Positions 15,935 to 24,863 of a stretch of DNA of 43,830 nt are shown here, in pieces (the stretch's first letter is position 1; each line of letters opens with the position of its first letter). The DNA comes from Elusimicrobia bacterium GWA2_69_24 (GTDB taxonomy: Bacteria > Elusimicrobiota > Elusimicrobia > UBA1565), in assembly GCA_001799695.1 (NCBI GenBank), contig MGTY01000074.1, positions 1,697-45,526 of the forward strand. Reading direction: 5' to 3'. A program made the translations under genes and the position numbers. Under the pieces are notes generated by a model, which was not told the DNA's origin, did not search any database, and saw only the letters and a list, made by a program, of their open reading frames with translations.

Positions 15935-17000
15935 GGCGGCCCCCCATGAGGCGCCGGACGGCGGCCAGGTCGGGCGCAATCTCCCGGATGCGGCGTCCGA
16001 GCCGCGACGGGGAATCCGGGTCCTTGAGGCCGTGGCCGGTCAGGATGCAGACGACGCGGGCGCCGCGCAGGCGCCGGCCCTGCGCGCCGCGAGCGAAGCG
16101 CAGGAGGCCCGCCACGCCCGCGGCGCTGGCCGGTTCGCAGAACACGCCCTCGGTCCCGGCCAGGGCGCGGTAGGCGGCGAGGATCTCCCGGTCGGTGACC
16201 GCGCCGATGAGCCCGCGGCTCTCGTCGCGGGCCGCCAGGGCCCCCTGCCAGGAGGCGGGATTGCCGATGCGGATGGCGGTGGCGAAGGTCTCGGGATGCT
16301 CCACTTTCCGGCCGCGGACGATGGGCGCGGCGCCGGCGGCCTGCCAGCCCATCATCCGGGGGAGGGGGAGGCGGCGCTCGGCGCAGAGCTCCCGGTAGCC
16401 CTTCCAGTAGGCGGTGATGTTTCCCGCGTTGCCCACGGGCATGAACTGGAAGTCCGGGGCCCGGCCCAGATCTTCCACGACCTCGAAGGCGGCGGTCTTC
16501 TGCCCTTCGATGCGGTAGGGGTTGAGCGAGTTGACCAGCGTCCAGCCGGCGTCCGCGGCCGCGGCCTTGGCCAGCTCGAGGGCCGCGTCGAAATTGCCCC
16601 GGATGGAGACGATCTCGGCGCCGTGCGCGACGGCTTGGGAGAGCTTTCCGGCCGCGACGTTTCCGGCGGGGAGCAGGACCATGCAGCGCAGTCCCGCGCG
16701 GGCCGCGTACGCGGCGGCGGAGGCCGAGGTGTTCCCGGTCGAGGCGCACAGCACCCCGGGCGCGCGCGCTTCCAGGGCCTTGGACATGGCCAAGGTCATG
16801 CCGCGGTCCTTGAAGGAGCCGGTGGGGTTGGCGCCCTCGATCTTGAGGAATACCGAGACCCCCGGGCGGCCCAGCAGAGCGGCCAGGCGGGGCGCGGGGA
16901 CGAGCGGCGTCCCGCCTTCCAGCAGCGAGACGACCGGCGTGCGCCGCGACACGGGCAGGCGGGCGCGGTACTTCTCGATCAAGGGGATGCGGGGCTTCAT
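15924..17000 (-). CDS. thrC: Threonine synthase
   Basis: 358 residues, PLP-dependent beta-family enzyme converting O-phosphohomoserine to threonine. The PLP lysine lies in [11 protein letters not shown], the phosphate cup in [12 protein letters not shown], and TGHGLKDPD is near the end. It corresponds to the compact class of threonine synthase (about 350 residues). Its ATG overlaps the hom stop as ATGA, which indicates translational coupling. Confidence 0.94.
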   Translation of the reverse strand: MKPRIPLIEKYRARLPVSRRTPVVSLLEGGTPLVPAPRLAALLGRPGVSVFLKIEGANPTGSFKDRGMTLAMSKALEARAPGVLCASTGNTSASAAAYAARAGLRCMVLLPAGNVAAGKLSQAVAHGAEIVSIRGNFDAALELAKAAAADAGWTLVNSLNPYRIEGQKTAAFEVVEDLGRAPDFQFMPVGNAGNITAYWKGYRELCAERRLPLPRMMGWQAAGAAPIVRGRKVEHPETFATAIRIGNPASWQGALAARDESRGLIGAVTDREILAAYRALAGTEGVFCEPASAAGVAGLLRFARGAQGRRLRGARVVCILTGHGLKDPDSPSRLGRRIREIAPDLAAVRRLMGGRRGR

Positions 17001-18304
17001 TCCTGGAGCATGCGCAGGCAGGTGTGGGTGGGGGCCACCGAGTCCAGGGCGCGCAGCTGCCGCCAGGCCAGCTCTATCTGGCGGCGGGTGGTCTCGTGCG
17101 TCGTGATCATGACCGGGACGAAGCGGCTGCGGGCCTCGGTGTGCACGTCCTGGTGGATGCGGGCGATGGAGATGCCGGCCCGGCCCAGGATGCCGGCGAT
17201 GCCCGAGAGGGCTCCGGGGACGTCTTTCACGCGGAGCTTGAGGTAGCGGGGCGCGGGGGATTCCGCAGCCAGGCGCAGGGAGCCCTCCGCGCAGGGGATC
17301 CCCATCCCCGGGGTGGTCCCGCCGCCGATGGCGAGGATGTCGGCCAGCACCGCGCTGGCGGCCGGGCCCGGGCCCGCCCCTTTCCCGTAGAACATGAGGT
17401 CGCCCGCGCTGGAGGCCTGGACCAGCAGGGCGTTGTAGCCGCCGTGCACGGCGGCCAGGGGGTGCCGGAGCGGGACGAGCACCGGCTGGACGTGGGCCTC
17501 CACGACCGGCGGGCTGCTGCGCCAGTCCAGGGCCACGGTGCCGATGAGCCGCACGGTGCGGCCCAGGGTCGCGAGGCCGAAGCGGATGTCCTCGGCCTCG
17601 ATGCGCTCGATGCCGACCCGCGGGATGCGGCGGTGCGGCAGCCAGCGCCCGGTCAGCATGGAGGCCAGCACCGAGACCTTGTGGGCCGTGTCCGTGCCGT
17701 CGAGGTCCAGCTTGGGGTCGCGCTCGGCCATGCCCAGGCGCTGGGCCTCGGCCAGGGCCTCGCGCAGTTCGCAGCCCTCGTGCGCCATGCGGGAGAGTAT
17801 GTAGTTGGTGGTCCCGTTGAGTATGCCCGAGACCGAATCGATGCGGTTGGCGGCCAGGCCCGAGCGGATGGCCTGGATGATGGGGATGCCCCCGGCCACG
17901 GCGGCCTCGAAGCCGATGCTGCGCTCCGCCGCGGCTGAAGCACCGGCGAGTTCGCCCCAGCAGTGCGAGAGCAGGAGCTTGTTGGCCGTGACCACGTGCT
18001 TGCCCGCCCGGAGCGCTCCCAATACCAGGGCCTTGGCCTCGCGCTGGCCCCCGAAGAGCTCGACCACCAGGTCGACCCCGGGGTCGCGGAGTATGCGGCT
18101 CGGGTCGCGGGTGAGCCGCACCCGGGAGGGCAGGCCGAGGTGCCGGGCCTTCTCGCGCACGGAGCGGTCGCAGACCCAGGATAGGCCCAGCCGGACGCCG
18201 GTCCGGGCCGCGAACCCGGCGCGCTGCTTGAGGATGAGCCGCACGGTCTCGGCCCCCACGTTCCCCAGGCCGGCCACGGCTATGTTCAAAGTACGGGCGT
18301 TCAC
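16997..18304 (-). CDS. hom: Homoserine dehydrogenase with C-terminal ACT domain
   Basis: 435 residues from a GTG at 18302-18304. It reduces aspartate semialdehyde to homoserine. The N-terminal Rossmann motif is [11 protein letters not shown], followed by [40 protein letters not shown] and [15 protein letters not shown]. An ACT domain occupies the last 80 residues ([14 protein letters not shown] start), implying threonine feedback. It is the first gene of the operon. A TAGACT hexamer lies 8 nt before the GTG. A TTG six codons further upstream would also be possible but would overlap that element. Confidence 0.92.
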   Translation of the reverse strand: MNARTLNIAVAGLGNVGAETVRLILKQRAGFAARTGVRLGLSWVCDRSVREKARHLGLPSRVRLTRDPSRILRDPGVDLVVELFGGQREAKALVLGALRAGKHVVTANKLLLSHCWGELAGASAAAERSIGFEAAVAGGIPIIQAIRSGLAANRIDSVSGILNGTTNYILSRMAHEGCELREALAEAQRLGMAERDPKLDLDGTDTAHKVSVLASMLTGRWLPHRRIPRVGIERIEAEDIRFGLATLGRTVRLIGTVALDWRSSPPVVEAHVQPVLVPLRHPLAAVHGGYNALLVQASSAGDLMFYGKGAGPGPAASAVLADILAIGGGTTPGMGIPCAEGSLRLAAESPAPRYLKLRVKDVPGALSGIAGILGRAGISIARIHQDVHTEARSRFVPVMITTHETTRRQIELAWRQLRALDSVAPTHTCLRMLQE

Positions 18305-18374
18305 TTGCCGAGAGTCTAACAAAATCCGGCCCGCCGCGCCTCGGGGCGTCTACGACCTTGGGCCCAGGGCGGTC

Positions 18375-18447
18375 TAGGTCCTAATAGTCCCGGCGGCCGA
18401 CCCCTATGGCCCCTGACCCTGTCCCCGCATCCGCCTACAATATCGTC
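18375..18447 (+). promoter_or_regulatory. Promoter region of MFS paralogue 2
   Basis: CTGACC (18413-18418), a 17-nt spacer and TACAAT (18436-18441) end exactly 6 nt before the ATG. The word TAGGTCC (18375-18381) ends 66 nt before the start, almost the same place as in paralogue 1. GGCCGACCC also occurs in both upstream regions. Confidence 0.6.
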
Positions 18448-20619
18448 ATGAAGACCCTGGCCAAGGCGCTCGCGATACTCCTCTCGTACCTCATCGGCGT
18501 CACGCCGGTGATGGCGAACATGCAGGCGGCGGTCGTGCAGGCCGGGGGCGTGCAGTCCGTTCCGGTCGCGGCTGTCGGCGCCCATCTGGGTTCCTTCCAG
18601 GGTCTCCAGGCCGGCGCTCTGCAGTCCTCGGTCAACGGCGGCATCTCGTCTTCCATCCTCCCCTCCATCCGGACCTCGCTCCCCGCGATCTCCGGCAGGG
18701 GGGTCTCGGTGCAGGCGCAGGCCGCCGCGCCTGCGGGTGCCGCGACGCTGTCCCGCGTCTCCGCCGTCTCCCAGCCGTCCGTGAGCCGCTCGGTCTCCAT
18801 CGCGGTGCAGGACGGGGGCGCCCCGGCGGTCGCCGGCCCCAAAGCGGTCGAGAAGAAGCTCGAGCAGACCACCCAGGCCGCGGCCGAGGCCGTGAAGGGC
18901 CTCCAGGACCTCCAGGGCGGCGACGCCAAGCTCGCCGCGGACAAACAGTTCAGCGTTTTGACCGGCGAGGAAGTCTCCGGCCGCTCCGGCGCGGGTTCCG
19001 ACGCGGTCGTGGCGGCCCAGGGCGGCACCCTCAAGAGTTCCCTGGCCAAGGCCGGCGAGACGGCCCAAGTCGAGAAGAAGGCGGAAGTCCCCCCGGCCAA
19101 GCCGGGCCTCACGCAGGTCTTCAAGGACCCCGAGCGCAACCGTTCCTTCTGGCGCTACGTGTGGGGCAACATCACCTTCATGATCGGCTTCCAGATGTAC
19201 ATGGTGGGCCTGCCCTACCTCATCTCCTCTTTGACCAAGAACTCGCTCGGGGAGCACAACGACGCTCGGCTCCAGAACGCCGAGGCCCTCAAGGCCCTCA
19301 TCCGCGAGAACCGCTCCATCGCCCGCATGGCGCACTGGGGCGCGCAGGCCATCAGCTACTTCACCATCCCGCTCTTCGTGAAGAAAGGGGAGGCGGGCAG
19401 CGCCAAGAAGTGGCTGGTCCGCTCCCTCTTCGCCCGCGCCGTGGTCCTGGCCGGGGTTCCCGCGCTCTTCTTCTCCACGGGCCTGGTGAGCCTGCCCACG
19501 GCCATCGGCATACTGGTCGGCATCTTCGCTTTGCAGTCCTTCTTCCAGGGCATCACGGTGACTACCGAGAGCGCGGTGGTCTCGCGCATCTTCGGCGACG
19601 CCAGCGTGACCTCGGCCGAGCGCACCAAGGCCAACTCCATCCTCTCCTTCATCGGCTCCGTCATCGCCATCATCGCCCCCGCCATCGCCGGGCACATCGC
19701 CAGCATCAAGGACATCTTCGGCAAGTCCGGCGCGGGCGGGGCGGTCATCTACGGCATCTACGCCGCGGCGGCGAGCGGCGCGGCCCTCTTCTACGCCATG
19801 ATCCGCATCAAGGCCGACAAGGCCAAGTCCGCGGGGCAGGGCGGGCAGGCGGACACGGCCAAGAAGGGCATCAAGGAGACGCTCAAGGACCTCGCCCGCT
19901 CGGCTAAGCAGGGCGTCAAGATGGTGTGGGGCAACCGCTTCCTGCGCACGATGCTCATCATCTCGCTGGTGAGCTCGCTCTTCTCCGACCCCCTCATCTT
20001 CAACGTGCTTCCCGAGTACGTCGAGACCCTGGTGGTGGGCAACAACGCCACCATGGCCGCCATCATGAACTTGCCGGTCCTCGGCTGGCTCGTGAAGGGC
20101 CTGACCAGCACGCCGATGGGCTACTTCTCCTTCCTGACCGTGGTGGCGAGCGTGGGGGCCATCGTGGGCGCCGCGCTCATCAAGCCCATGCGCAAGCTCT
20201 TCGGGAAGTTCGGGTTCAAGAACGAGGAAGCCCTGATGATCCCGTTCTACACCCTGGCGGCCCTCGAGGTCCCGCTGTTCTGGGTCATGCTCTACTACCC
20301 GTCTTTGTGGGGCGTGCTGGCCCTCTACGGCCTGCAGTCCTTGGTCACCTCCTTCGGGTTCCTGACCGTCTCCGGCCTCAACCAGAAAACGTTGGCCGGG
20401 TTAGACCCCAAGGATGTGAGCAAGGTGCTCGCGGCTCAGTCGCTTTTGGGCATGGTGGCGGCCATCGCTTCCACCTTCGCCTACGGCTTCCTCCTGACCA
20501 ACATCCCGATCGCGACCTCCATGCTCATCGCCGCGATCGCCACCACCGTGATGGGCGCCCTGCGCATCGCGGCCCCGTGGTTCGCGACCACCAAGGAGCA
20601 GCGTCAGGGCTCGCAATGA
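18448..20619 (+). CDS. MFS transporter with long exported N-terminal domain (paralogue 2)
   Basis: 723 residues. A signal peptide (1-23, ending VMA) is followed by an Ala/Ser/Gln-rich region with a lysine/glutamate helical stretch (about 130-170). The MFS part starts with FKDPERNRSFWRY at residues 225-237, exactly the same offset as in paralogue 1. About 12 membrane segments follow, with shared stretches such as KALIRENRS, GLTSTPMGYF and TKEQR at the end. The substrate is unknown. The start at MKTLAKALAI was chosen over a frame 14 codons longer because it gives the signal peptide and matches the paralogue. The stop codon lies inside the left arm of a long inverted repeat. Confidence 0.86.
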   Translation: MKTLAKALAILLSYLIGVTPVMANMQAAVVQAGGVQSVPVAAVGAHLGSFQGLQAGALQSSVNGGISSSILPSIRTSLPAISGRGVSVQAQAAAPAGAATLSRVSAVSQPSVSRSVSIAVQDGGAPAVAGPKAVEKKLEQTTQAAAEAVKGLQDLQGGDAKLAADKQFSVLTGEEVSGRSGAGSDAVVAAQGGTLKSSLAKAGETAQVEKKAEVPPAKPGLTQVFKDPERNRSFWRYVWGNITFMIGFQMYMVGLPYLISSLTKNSLGEHNDARLQNAEALKALIRENRSIARMAHWGAQAISYFTIPLFVKKGEAGSAKKWLVRSLFARAVVLAGVPALFFSTGLVSLPTAIGILVGIFALQSFFQGITVTTESAVVSRIFGDASVTSAERTKANSILSFIGSVIAIIAPAIAGHIASIKDIFGKSGAGGAVIYGIYAAAASGAALFYAMIRIKADKAKSAGQGGQADTAKKGIKETLKDLARSAKQGVKMVWGNRFLRTMLIISLVSSLFSDPLIFNVLPEYVETLVVGNNATMAAIMNLPVLGWLVKGLTSTPMGYFSFLTVVASVGAIVGAALIKPMRKLFGKFGFKNEEALMIPFYTLAALEVPLFWVMLYYPSLWGVLALYGLQSLVTSFGFLTVSGLNQKTLAGLDPKDVSKVLAAQSLLGMVAAIASTFAYGFLLTNIPIATSMLIAAIATTVMGALRIAAPWFATTKEQRQGSQ

Positions 20620-20873
20620 ACTAGGTGGCGCATTTCGCCGGAGGCGATTTTGGAGCGAGCCGAAGCGATGCGAGGCGCGCAGGCCTTTAGGCCTGTAAGC
20701 CGAGTAGCGCGAAGGCGCAGCCCAAAAGCGCCCCGGCCCTGCGGGGAGGCCCGCTATTGGCCGATTTCGTCGTTGCTCGTCGCTTGCATAGTTAACACTA
20801 TGCGCGCTCCTCGCGCCTAGAACTCAGCCAATAGCGGGCCTCCGAAATACGCCACCTAGTTCATTGCGAGCCC
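20607..20873. repeat. Nested palindromic element at the 3' end of MFS paralogue 2
   Basis: Outer arms of 31 nt (20607-20637 and 20843-20873) match at 30 of 31 positions as an inverted repeat. The left arm includes the last four codons and stop of the MFS gene, so the right arm repeats that coding end inverted. Inside are a 17-bp perfect inverted repeat (20745-20761 and 20827-20843), CAGGCCT/AGGCCTG (20680-20695) and GCATAGT/ACTATGC (20786-20803). The 20620-20912 gap contains nothing else. It looks like one palindromic repeat inserted into another. Confidence 0.75.
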
Positions 20874-20912
20874 AAATCCAAGCCCGGCGACCCCTCCGAG
20901 GAATAGGCTTTT

Positions 20913-21290
20913 TCATTCCCGGGGGCCTTTCTCCCTCCCTCCTTGCGGGGGAGGGTTGGGGTGGGGGGATAGCTTTTCGTAGATGGCTTGTTGCACCGCC
21001 TCTGATTGCAGGAGGACTTCATTGTCCCAGAACCGGAGTACTTCAAAGCCCCGCTCGTTCAACCACGCAGTGCGCCTCGCGTCTTCCATTGCCCGTTCGA
21101 CATTCTGTCCCCCGTCGACCTCGATGATGAGTCTGGCCTCAAATGACACGAAGTCCACGATGTAGGGGCCGATGGGGACTTGCCGACGGAACTTGAGTCC
21201 CTGCAGTTGCCGCAGCCTAAGATGGCGCCAAAGTCTCCGCTCGGCATCCGTCATGCTGGCGCGGAGTTTCCTCGCTCTATCCCGCATCAT
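20913..21290 (-). CDS. DUF559 (Vsr-like) endonuclease-domain protein
   Basis: About 125 residues from MMRDRARKLR. The core is the small restriction-endonuclease-like fold of DUF559: MTDAERRLWRHLR, FRRQVPIGPYIVDFVSFEARL and IIEVDGGQN (the D...E-x-D metal site), then GFEVLRFWDNEVL. It is related to Vsr mismatch endonucleases, but its substrate is unknown. The last 15 residues (PHPNPPPQGGREKGPRE) are encoded by a GC-rich hairpin repeat, so the original C-terminus may have been overwritten. Copies of the same repeat lie upstream. Confidence 0.85.
   Translation of the reverse strand: MMRDRARKLRASMTDAERRLWRHLRLRQLQGLKFRRQVPIGPYIVDFVSFEARLIIEVDGGQNVERAMEDARRTAWLNERGFEVLRFWDNEVLLQSEAVQQAIYEKLSPHPNPPPQGGREKGPRE
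20926..20967. repeat. GC-rich hairpin repeat inside the DUF559 3' end
   Basis: On the minus strand CCCTCCCCC, a GCAA loop and GGAGGGAGGG follow an ACCCCA-rich leader. It encodes the PPPQGGRE peptide in the nuclease frame. Confidence 0.7.
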
Positions 21291-21360
21291 CCCCCCATCC
21301 CGGCCTCTGTCGGGGTCGTCCGGCCTCTGGCCGGCCGGCGTGCCCGAAGCTCTGCGGAGG

Positions 21361-21384
21361 GCGCCCCCGCAGGGGGGGAAGGAG
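21361..21384. repeat. GC-rich hairpin repeat, degenerate copy
   Basis: GCGCCCCC, GCA and a run of G followed by AAGGAG resemble the neighbouring hairpin repeats. Confidence 0.5.
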
Positions 21385-21405
21385 AACGACAATCTCCCAT
21401 CCTAG

Positions 21406-21428
21406 CCTTCCCCCGCAAGGGGGGAAGG
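21406..21428. repeat. GC-rich hairpin repeat with GCAA loop
   Basis: CCTTCCCCC (21406-21414), the GCAA loop and GGGGGGAAGG (21419-21428) form a near-perfect stem just after the stop of the next gene upstream. It could end its transcription, although no T-run follows. Confidence 0.65.
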
Positions 21429-21440
21429 GGAACGGCGGAG

Positions 21441-21821
21441 TCAGTTCCACTTTGCCCAGGATTCCGCCTCCAGCCCTGTCTGCCGGGCCAGCATGGCGCA
21501 GATGGGGCAGTCCGGCTCCAGGATCGCCTCCTGGAATTCCTCGGGCAGCTTCCCGTCGAGGTAGCCGTGCAGGCCGCTGTCGATCTCTTCCCATTCGCCG
21601 AACAGGAGGGGCATCCCGAGGCAGTGCTCTCCGCGCCAGTATTCCAGGAAGCGGCAGATCCGCCCGCGGCTATCCAGGCTCACCACTCGCATCAGGGTGT
21701 GTTCATTGCGGCGCAGTTCCAGCGTCGCTTCTCGCGCGTTCTTCAGACGGGTCAGTGCGGAGTCCAGCTCTTCCTTGTTCGTGTTCGTGCTGAGCAGTTC
21801 GTCGTTCCAATAGAGTTCCAT
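21441..21821 (-). CDS. Hypothetical protein with C-terminal CxxC
   Basis: 126 residues, preceded by a canonical AAGGAGG ribosome site 5 nt before the ATG, which makes the gene convincing. It starts with an acidic helical part, contains LRRNEHTLMRVVSLDSRGRI as a probable beta region, and ends with DCPICAMLARQ, whose CxxC may bind metal. No family is recognised. It lies 61 bp downstream of polB on the same strand and could be read with the SOS cassette, but it has its own ribosome site and the link is uncertain. Confidence 0.7.
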   Translation of the reverse strand: MELYWNDELLSTNTNKEELDSALTRLKNAREATLELRRNEHTLMRVVSLDSRGRICRFLEYWRGEHCLGMPLLFGEWEEIDSGLHGYLDGKLPEEFQEAILEPDCPICAMLARQTGLEAESWAKWN

Positions 21822-21882
21822 GGCAGCCTCCTTGCCTACATGTACGATTGAGGGCGTAATTTAGTTCCCTCGAGGTCGGGGT

Positions 21883-24036
21883 TCAGAGGCCGGAGAGGAT
21901 TTCTTCAGCGGCGCGGTTCAGGAGCTCGAGATATTTGGCGGGGTCGTACTCCAGGGCGCCTTCCATGAGGGCGAGGGGACGCACGCGCCAGTCCTTGACC
22001 GCGTCCTTGGCCGAGGTGATGACGTAGCGCACGGTCTCCCCGGGGTGGAGCAGTACCCCGGCCTGCGCGAGCTGTTTTGCGGCGAGGGTGGAGGCGGTGT
22101 CGCGCTTGTACTCTTCCGGCGCTTTGGACAGGTGGAAGGTGATGGCGAGCTCCGCGGCGCTCACGCGGCCTTCCCGCAGGCGGCTCCGGTACTCCTCCAC
22201 GATGTCTTCCAGTCCCTGTGCGGCGGCCCGGCATTCCGCGATGTCCTTCGCTTGTGAGAGGCGCTCCAGCAGTTCCCCCTGCATCTCCTTGAGGAGTTTC
22301 GGCGTGTCGCGGCGGCGGGAGGCGATGCCCCGGATCTTGAACGTGCCATCCGTGAAGGCGCCGAAGTATCGGCCCGGGACCCCGGAGAGGGCGTCTTCCT
22401 TGGACGGGCAGAAGCGGATCCACTTGTAGAGTCCTTCCAGGGCCAGCGGACAGCCCGCTTCCTTCTCGAGGGCCAGCCGCAGCTCTTCCAGCGCTTCGGG
22501 CCGCGCGTCGCCGATCACGAGCCACAGCGCGTCCACCATCGCGTGCAGGATGCGGTGGCCGCGACGCTCGGCCGCGTCCTTGGCCCGGAGCAGGGTCTCC
22601 CGTCCCCAGGCCGTCACGCACTCGTGCGCCTCGATCTTCCCGAAGCGCGCGTTCTTGAATCCCAGGTAGCCGAAGCAGGTGACCAGGCACCATTTGTGCG
22701 CCGCGGCGCGGGCCTTGTACCTTGCGGCTTCCGGTCCCGGGATCTTGGACAGGGCCTTGTAGCGGGCGCGCTTGTCGAGTATCGGCGACAGCACCGCGGG
22801 GATGAGGCCGCGCCGCTTCTCGCAGAGATGATGCGTGAGCTCGGGCACGGGGGTCGGTTTGCAGCAGGGGCAGTTCACGGTCTCGGGGGAGATGTTGCGC
22901 TCCACCATGAGCGTGGGGTACATGCTCGTGAAATCGTACTCCGCCACGCTCTCGTGCCAGCCCACGTCCGGCTCGTAGCAGAGCCCGCCCTTGTCCGCGG
23001 CCAGGAGGTCCCCGGCGGGACGGAAGTCCTCGACCTGCGCCTTGTCCATGGGGATGAGTATGCCGTCCCGGCAGGCGCGGTCCATCTGCATGGAGGAAAG
23101 GGAGGTCCCGATGGTGCAGCGCGCGGCGCGCTGCACCGGGATCTTGGCGATGCGCGCGATCTCGAGCAGGCCGTCGAGGCCGGTCTCTTTCAGGAGGAAG
23201 CTGTTTTTTACGTCCAGATGCCAGCGTCCGAAGAGGTAGCGGGCGCCGCCCTGGTACACGGTGCGGCCGTAGGTGTAGAAGGACCGCTCCCCGCGGCCGG
23301 CCATGCCGCGCTCGGGGTCCCGGGACAGGGGCAGGGCCACGCCGCAATCCCGGCTCAAGGCGTCGAGCCGCGGCAGTAGGAAGCTGTCGCCCCAGTCCGT
23401 GGTCAGGACGTCCGGGTCCCACTCGGCGATGCGGCGGGCCAGGGACTCGAGCTGTTCCCGCTCATCGCCTTCCAGCTCGTGCGCGGTGCCGTCCATGGCC
23501 AAAATCAGCTTGCCGCGCGGCGCGTGGCTGGGGTCGAGCGCGCCGGCGATCTCGGACGCGGACAAGGACAGATGCGCGGTCCTGAGCGGCGGGAGCGCGT
23601 AGTCCAAGGCCCAGGGGTCGTCGCGGAGCTCCCAGGAGACGAGCCGGTCGCCGTCCAGCTCGAAGGCGCAGCGGGCGAGGGGGAAGTGACCGCGTTCATA
23701 ATGGTAGGCCTGGACCAGGTGGATGTCGGCCCCATAGAGCGGGACGTCCGCGTCCCGGAGCCGGGCGGCCAGCGCGTCGCGAGCGAGCGGGGGGACGCGC
23801 AGTTCCATGACGGGGAGGGTCTCGCCTGAGAAAAGCTCCCGCTTCTCGGTCCAGGCGGTGGAGACGAGAAAGGGCGCCTTTTGCGCGAGGCTCAGCGCGG
23901 CGCGGGCGCCGCAGGCGCCGGCGTAGAACGCGGGACTCCAGGGATCGACGAAGGAGCGGCAGGCGCCGTCGGCCGCGATGACCCAGACGCGCATGCCGCC
24001 CGAGACCGGATAGGCGTCAAAGAGCCAGCCCTCCAT
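21883..24036 (-). CDS. Family-B DNA polymerase-like protein with altered exonuclease and motif C
   Basis: 717 residues. Polymerase motif A is intact (DFTSMYP, Asp368). Motif B resembles the KxxxNSxYG helix as KWCLVTCFGYLG with Lys448. Motif C, normally YGDTDS, reads MVDALWL: Asp502 is kept but the second, catalytic Asp is Leu504. The 3'-5' exonuclease signatures are also eroded: the DxE of Exo I is Met-Asp-Gly near 181 and the Exo II Asp is Leu near 220, although Asp288 of Exo III remains. Cysteines at 389, 391, 392 and 405 may bind metal. The family resembles PolB proteins linked to lexA. I infer a DNA-binding, poorly catalytic or inactive polymerase subunit made in SOS. Its start overlaps the small upstream gene by 20 bp. 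Confidence 0.85.
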   Translation of the reverse strand: MEGWLFDAYPVSGGMRVWVIAADGACRSFVDPWSPAFYAGACGARAALSLAQKAPFLVSTAWTEKRELFSGETLPVMELRVPPLARDALAARLRDADVPLYGADIHLVQAYHYERGHFPLARCAFELDGDRLVSWELRDDPWALDYALPPLRTAHLSLSASEIAGALDPSHAPRGKLILAMDGTAHELEGDEREQLESLARRIAEWDPDVLTTDWGDSFLLPRLDALSRDCGVALPLSRDPERGMAGRGERSFYTYGRTVYQGGARYLFGRWHLDVKNSFLLKETGLDGLLEIARIAKIPVQRAARCTIGTSLSSMQMDRACRDGILIPMDKAQVEDFRPAGDLLAADKGGLCYEPDVGWHESVAEYDFTSMYPTLMVERNISPETVNCPCCKPTPVPELTHHLCEKRRGLIPAVLSPILDKRARYKALSKIPGPEAARYKARAAAHKWCLVTCFGYLGFKNARFGKIEAHECVTAWGRETLLRAKDAAERRGHRILHAMVDALWLVIGDARPEALEELRLALEKEAGCPLALEGLYKWIRFCPSKEDALSGVPGRYFGAFTDGTFKIRGIASRRRDTPKLLKEMQGELLERLSQAKDIAECRAAAQGLEDIVEEYRSRLREGRVSAAELAITFHLSKAPEEYKRDTASTLAAKQLAQAGVLLHPGETVRYVITSAKDAVKDWRVRPLALMEGALEYDPAKYLELLNRAAEEILSGL

Positions 24037-24289
24037 GGCTTTCGAGCTCGGCTACGCGGCGTTCCAGGTCCAGAGCCTGCCGCGCCAGGCCGACCAGCAT
24101 GGCCATGAGCGCGGCCTCCAGCGGCAGCGCGCGGCTGGCCATGGCGGCCGGGGCCGCGTGGCGCCGGGCGTGGCGCCAGAGCGCGTCGAAGGCCTCCTGG
24201 TCCTCGCGGCGCAGGGCGCGGCGGAAATGCCGCCAGTCCGCCTCCTCGGCGTGGAGCGTCTGGGTGATGGTGGGGAGCGTGCGTCCCAT
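24017..24289 (-). CDS. Small helical protein of the lexA-polB cassette
   Basis: 90 residues, mostly helical, with TITQTLHAEEADWRHFRRAL at the start, an Ala-rich centre and a C-terminal heptad-like stretch (LARQALDLERRVAELES) that looks like a short coiled coil. No family is recognised. It lies 4 bp after the RecA-like gene and overlaps the polymerase start by 20 bp, so it is almost certainly cotranslated with them. It may bridge the RecA-like protein and the polymerase (inference from position only). Confidence 0.75.
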   Translation of the reverse strand: MGRTLPTITQTLHAEEADWRHFRRALRREDQEAFDALWRHARRHAAPAAMASRALPLEAALMAMLVGLARQALDLERRVAELESHGGLAL

Positions 24290-24293
24290 GACC

Positions 24294-24863
24294 TCAGGCC
24301 GGCTCCCGTTCGAGCCGCCAGTCAGGCCCCCTTGGGTTGAGCACCGCGACGCGGCGGGCTCTTCCAGCCAGCTCCGCGAGCCAGCCTTCCCGTCCCCGGG
24401 GCGCCTCCCGGTGCACGGCCAAAAGCAGCCAGACCCCGGGCAGGGCCGCGACGGCGTTCAGGATGGCGTCCAGGGCGCGGCGCGCCTCCCGCTGGGGTAC
24501 TTCCTCGTCGAAGAGCATGGGGAAGGGGTCCGAAACGACCACCGGCTCGCCTCGCCACAGCGGGGGGAGCGTCCGGGTCAGTAAAGTGGTGAGCTGATGC
24601 GAATTGAACGGGCGGGAGAGGCGGATGCGGTCGAGGACGGTTCGGGGCGGGATGCCCAAGGAGCGCGCGGCGCGGCCCGCGGCGTACGCGGCGAAGGAGT
24701 TCGTCGCGTCCACCCAGAACACGCGCGCGCCGCCCGCCAGCGCGGGGCACAGCCGCGTCAGGAACCAGGCCGGGAGCACGGCCGGGCCCAGGGCCAGATA
24801 GAGCCCCGGCCCGTGACCGATCAGCGGGGCGAGTCCGCGGGAAGCGGCGAGCTCATTTCCCAT
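24294..24863 (-). CDS. RecA/RadA-superfamily protein lacking a Walker A motif
   Basis: 189 residues from the ATG at 24861-24863, inside the last codons of lexA. The core resembles RecA/RadA: ARVFWVDATNSFAAYAAGRA (like the VIYIDTEN strand), GIPPRTVLDRIRLSRPFNSH with a following HQL-type helix, and a Walker B-like VVVSDPFPMLFDE. Where the P-loop GxxGxGKT should be, the sequence is LALGPAVLPAW, with no Gly-Lys-Thr/Ser. It is therefore unlikely to hydrolyse ATP in the usual way. By size and setting it parallels ImuA/SulA-type SOS accessory proteins, but it is not closely similar to them by eye. Its start overlaps the lexA stop by 11 bp. Confidence 0.8.
   Translation of the reverse strand: MGNELAASRGLAPLIGHGPGLYLALGPAVLPAWFLTRLCPALAGGARVFWVDATNSFAAYAAGRAARSLGIPPRTVLDRIRLSRPFNSHQLTTLLTRTLPPLWRGEPVVVSDPFPMLFDEEVPQREARRALDAILNAVAALPGVWLLLAVHREAPRGREGWLAELAGRARRVAVLNPRGPDWRLEREPA

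Noticed and set aside
18305..18322. TTG start at 18322 for hom
   Set aside because: It would put the start upstream of the likely -10 (TAGACT); the GTG at 18304 gives the normal N-terminus.
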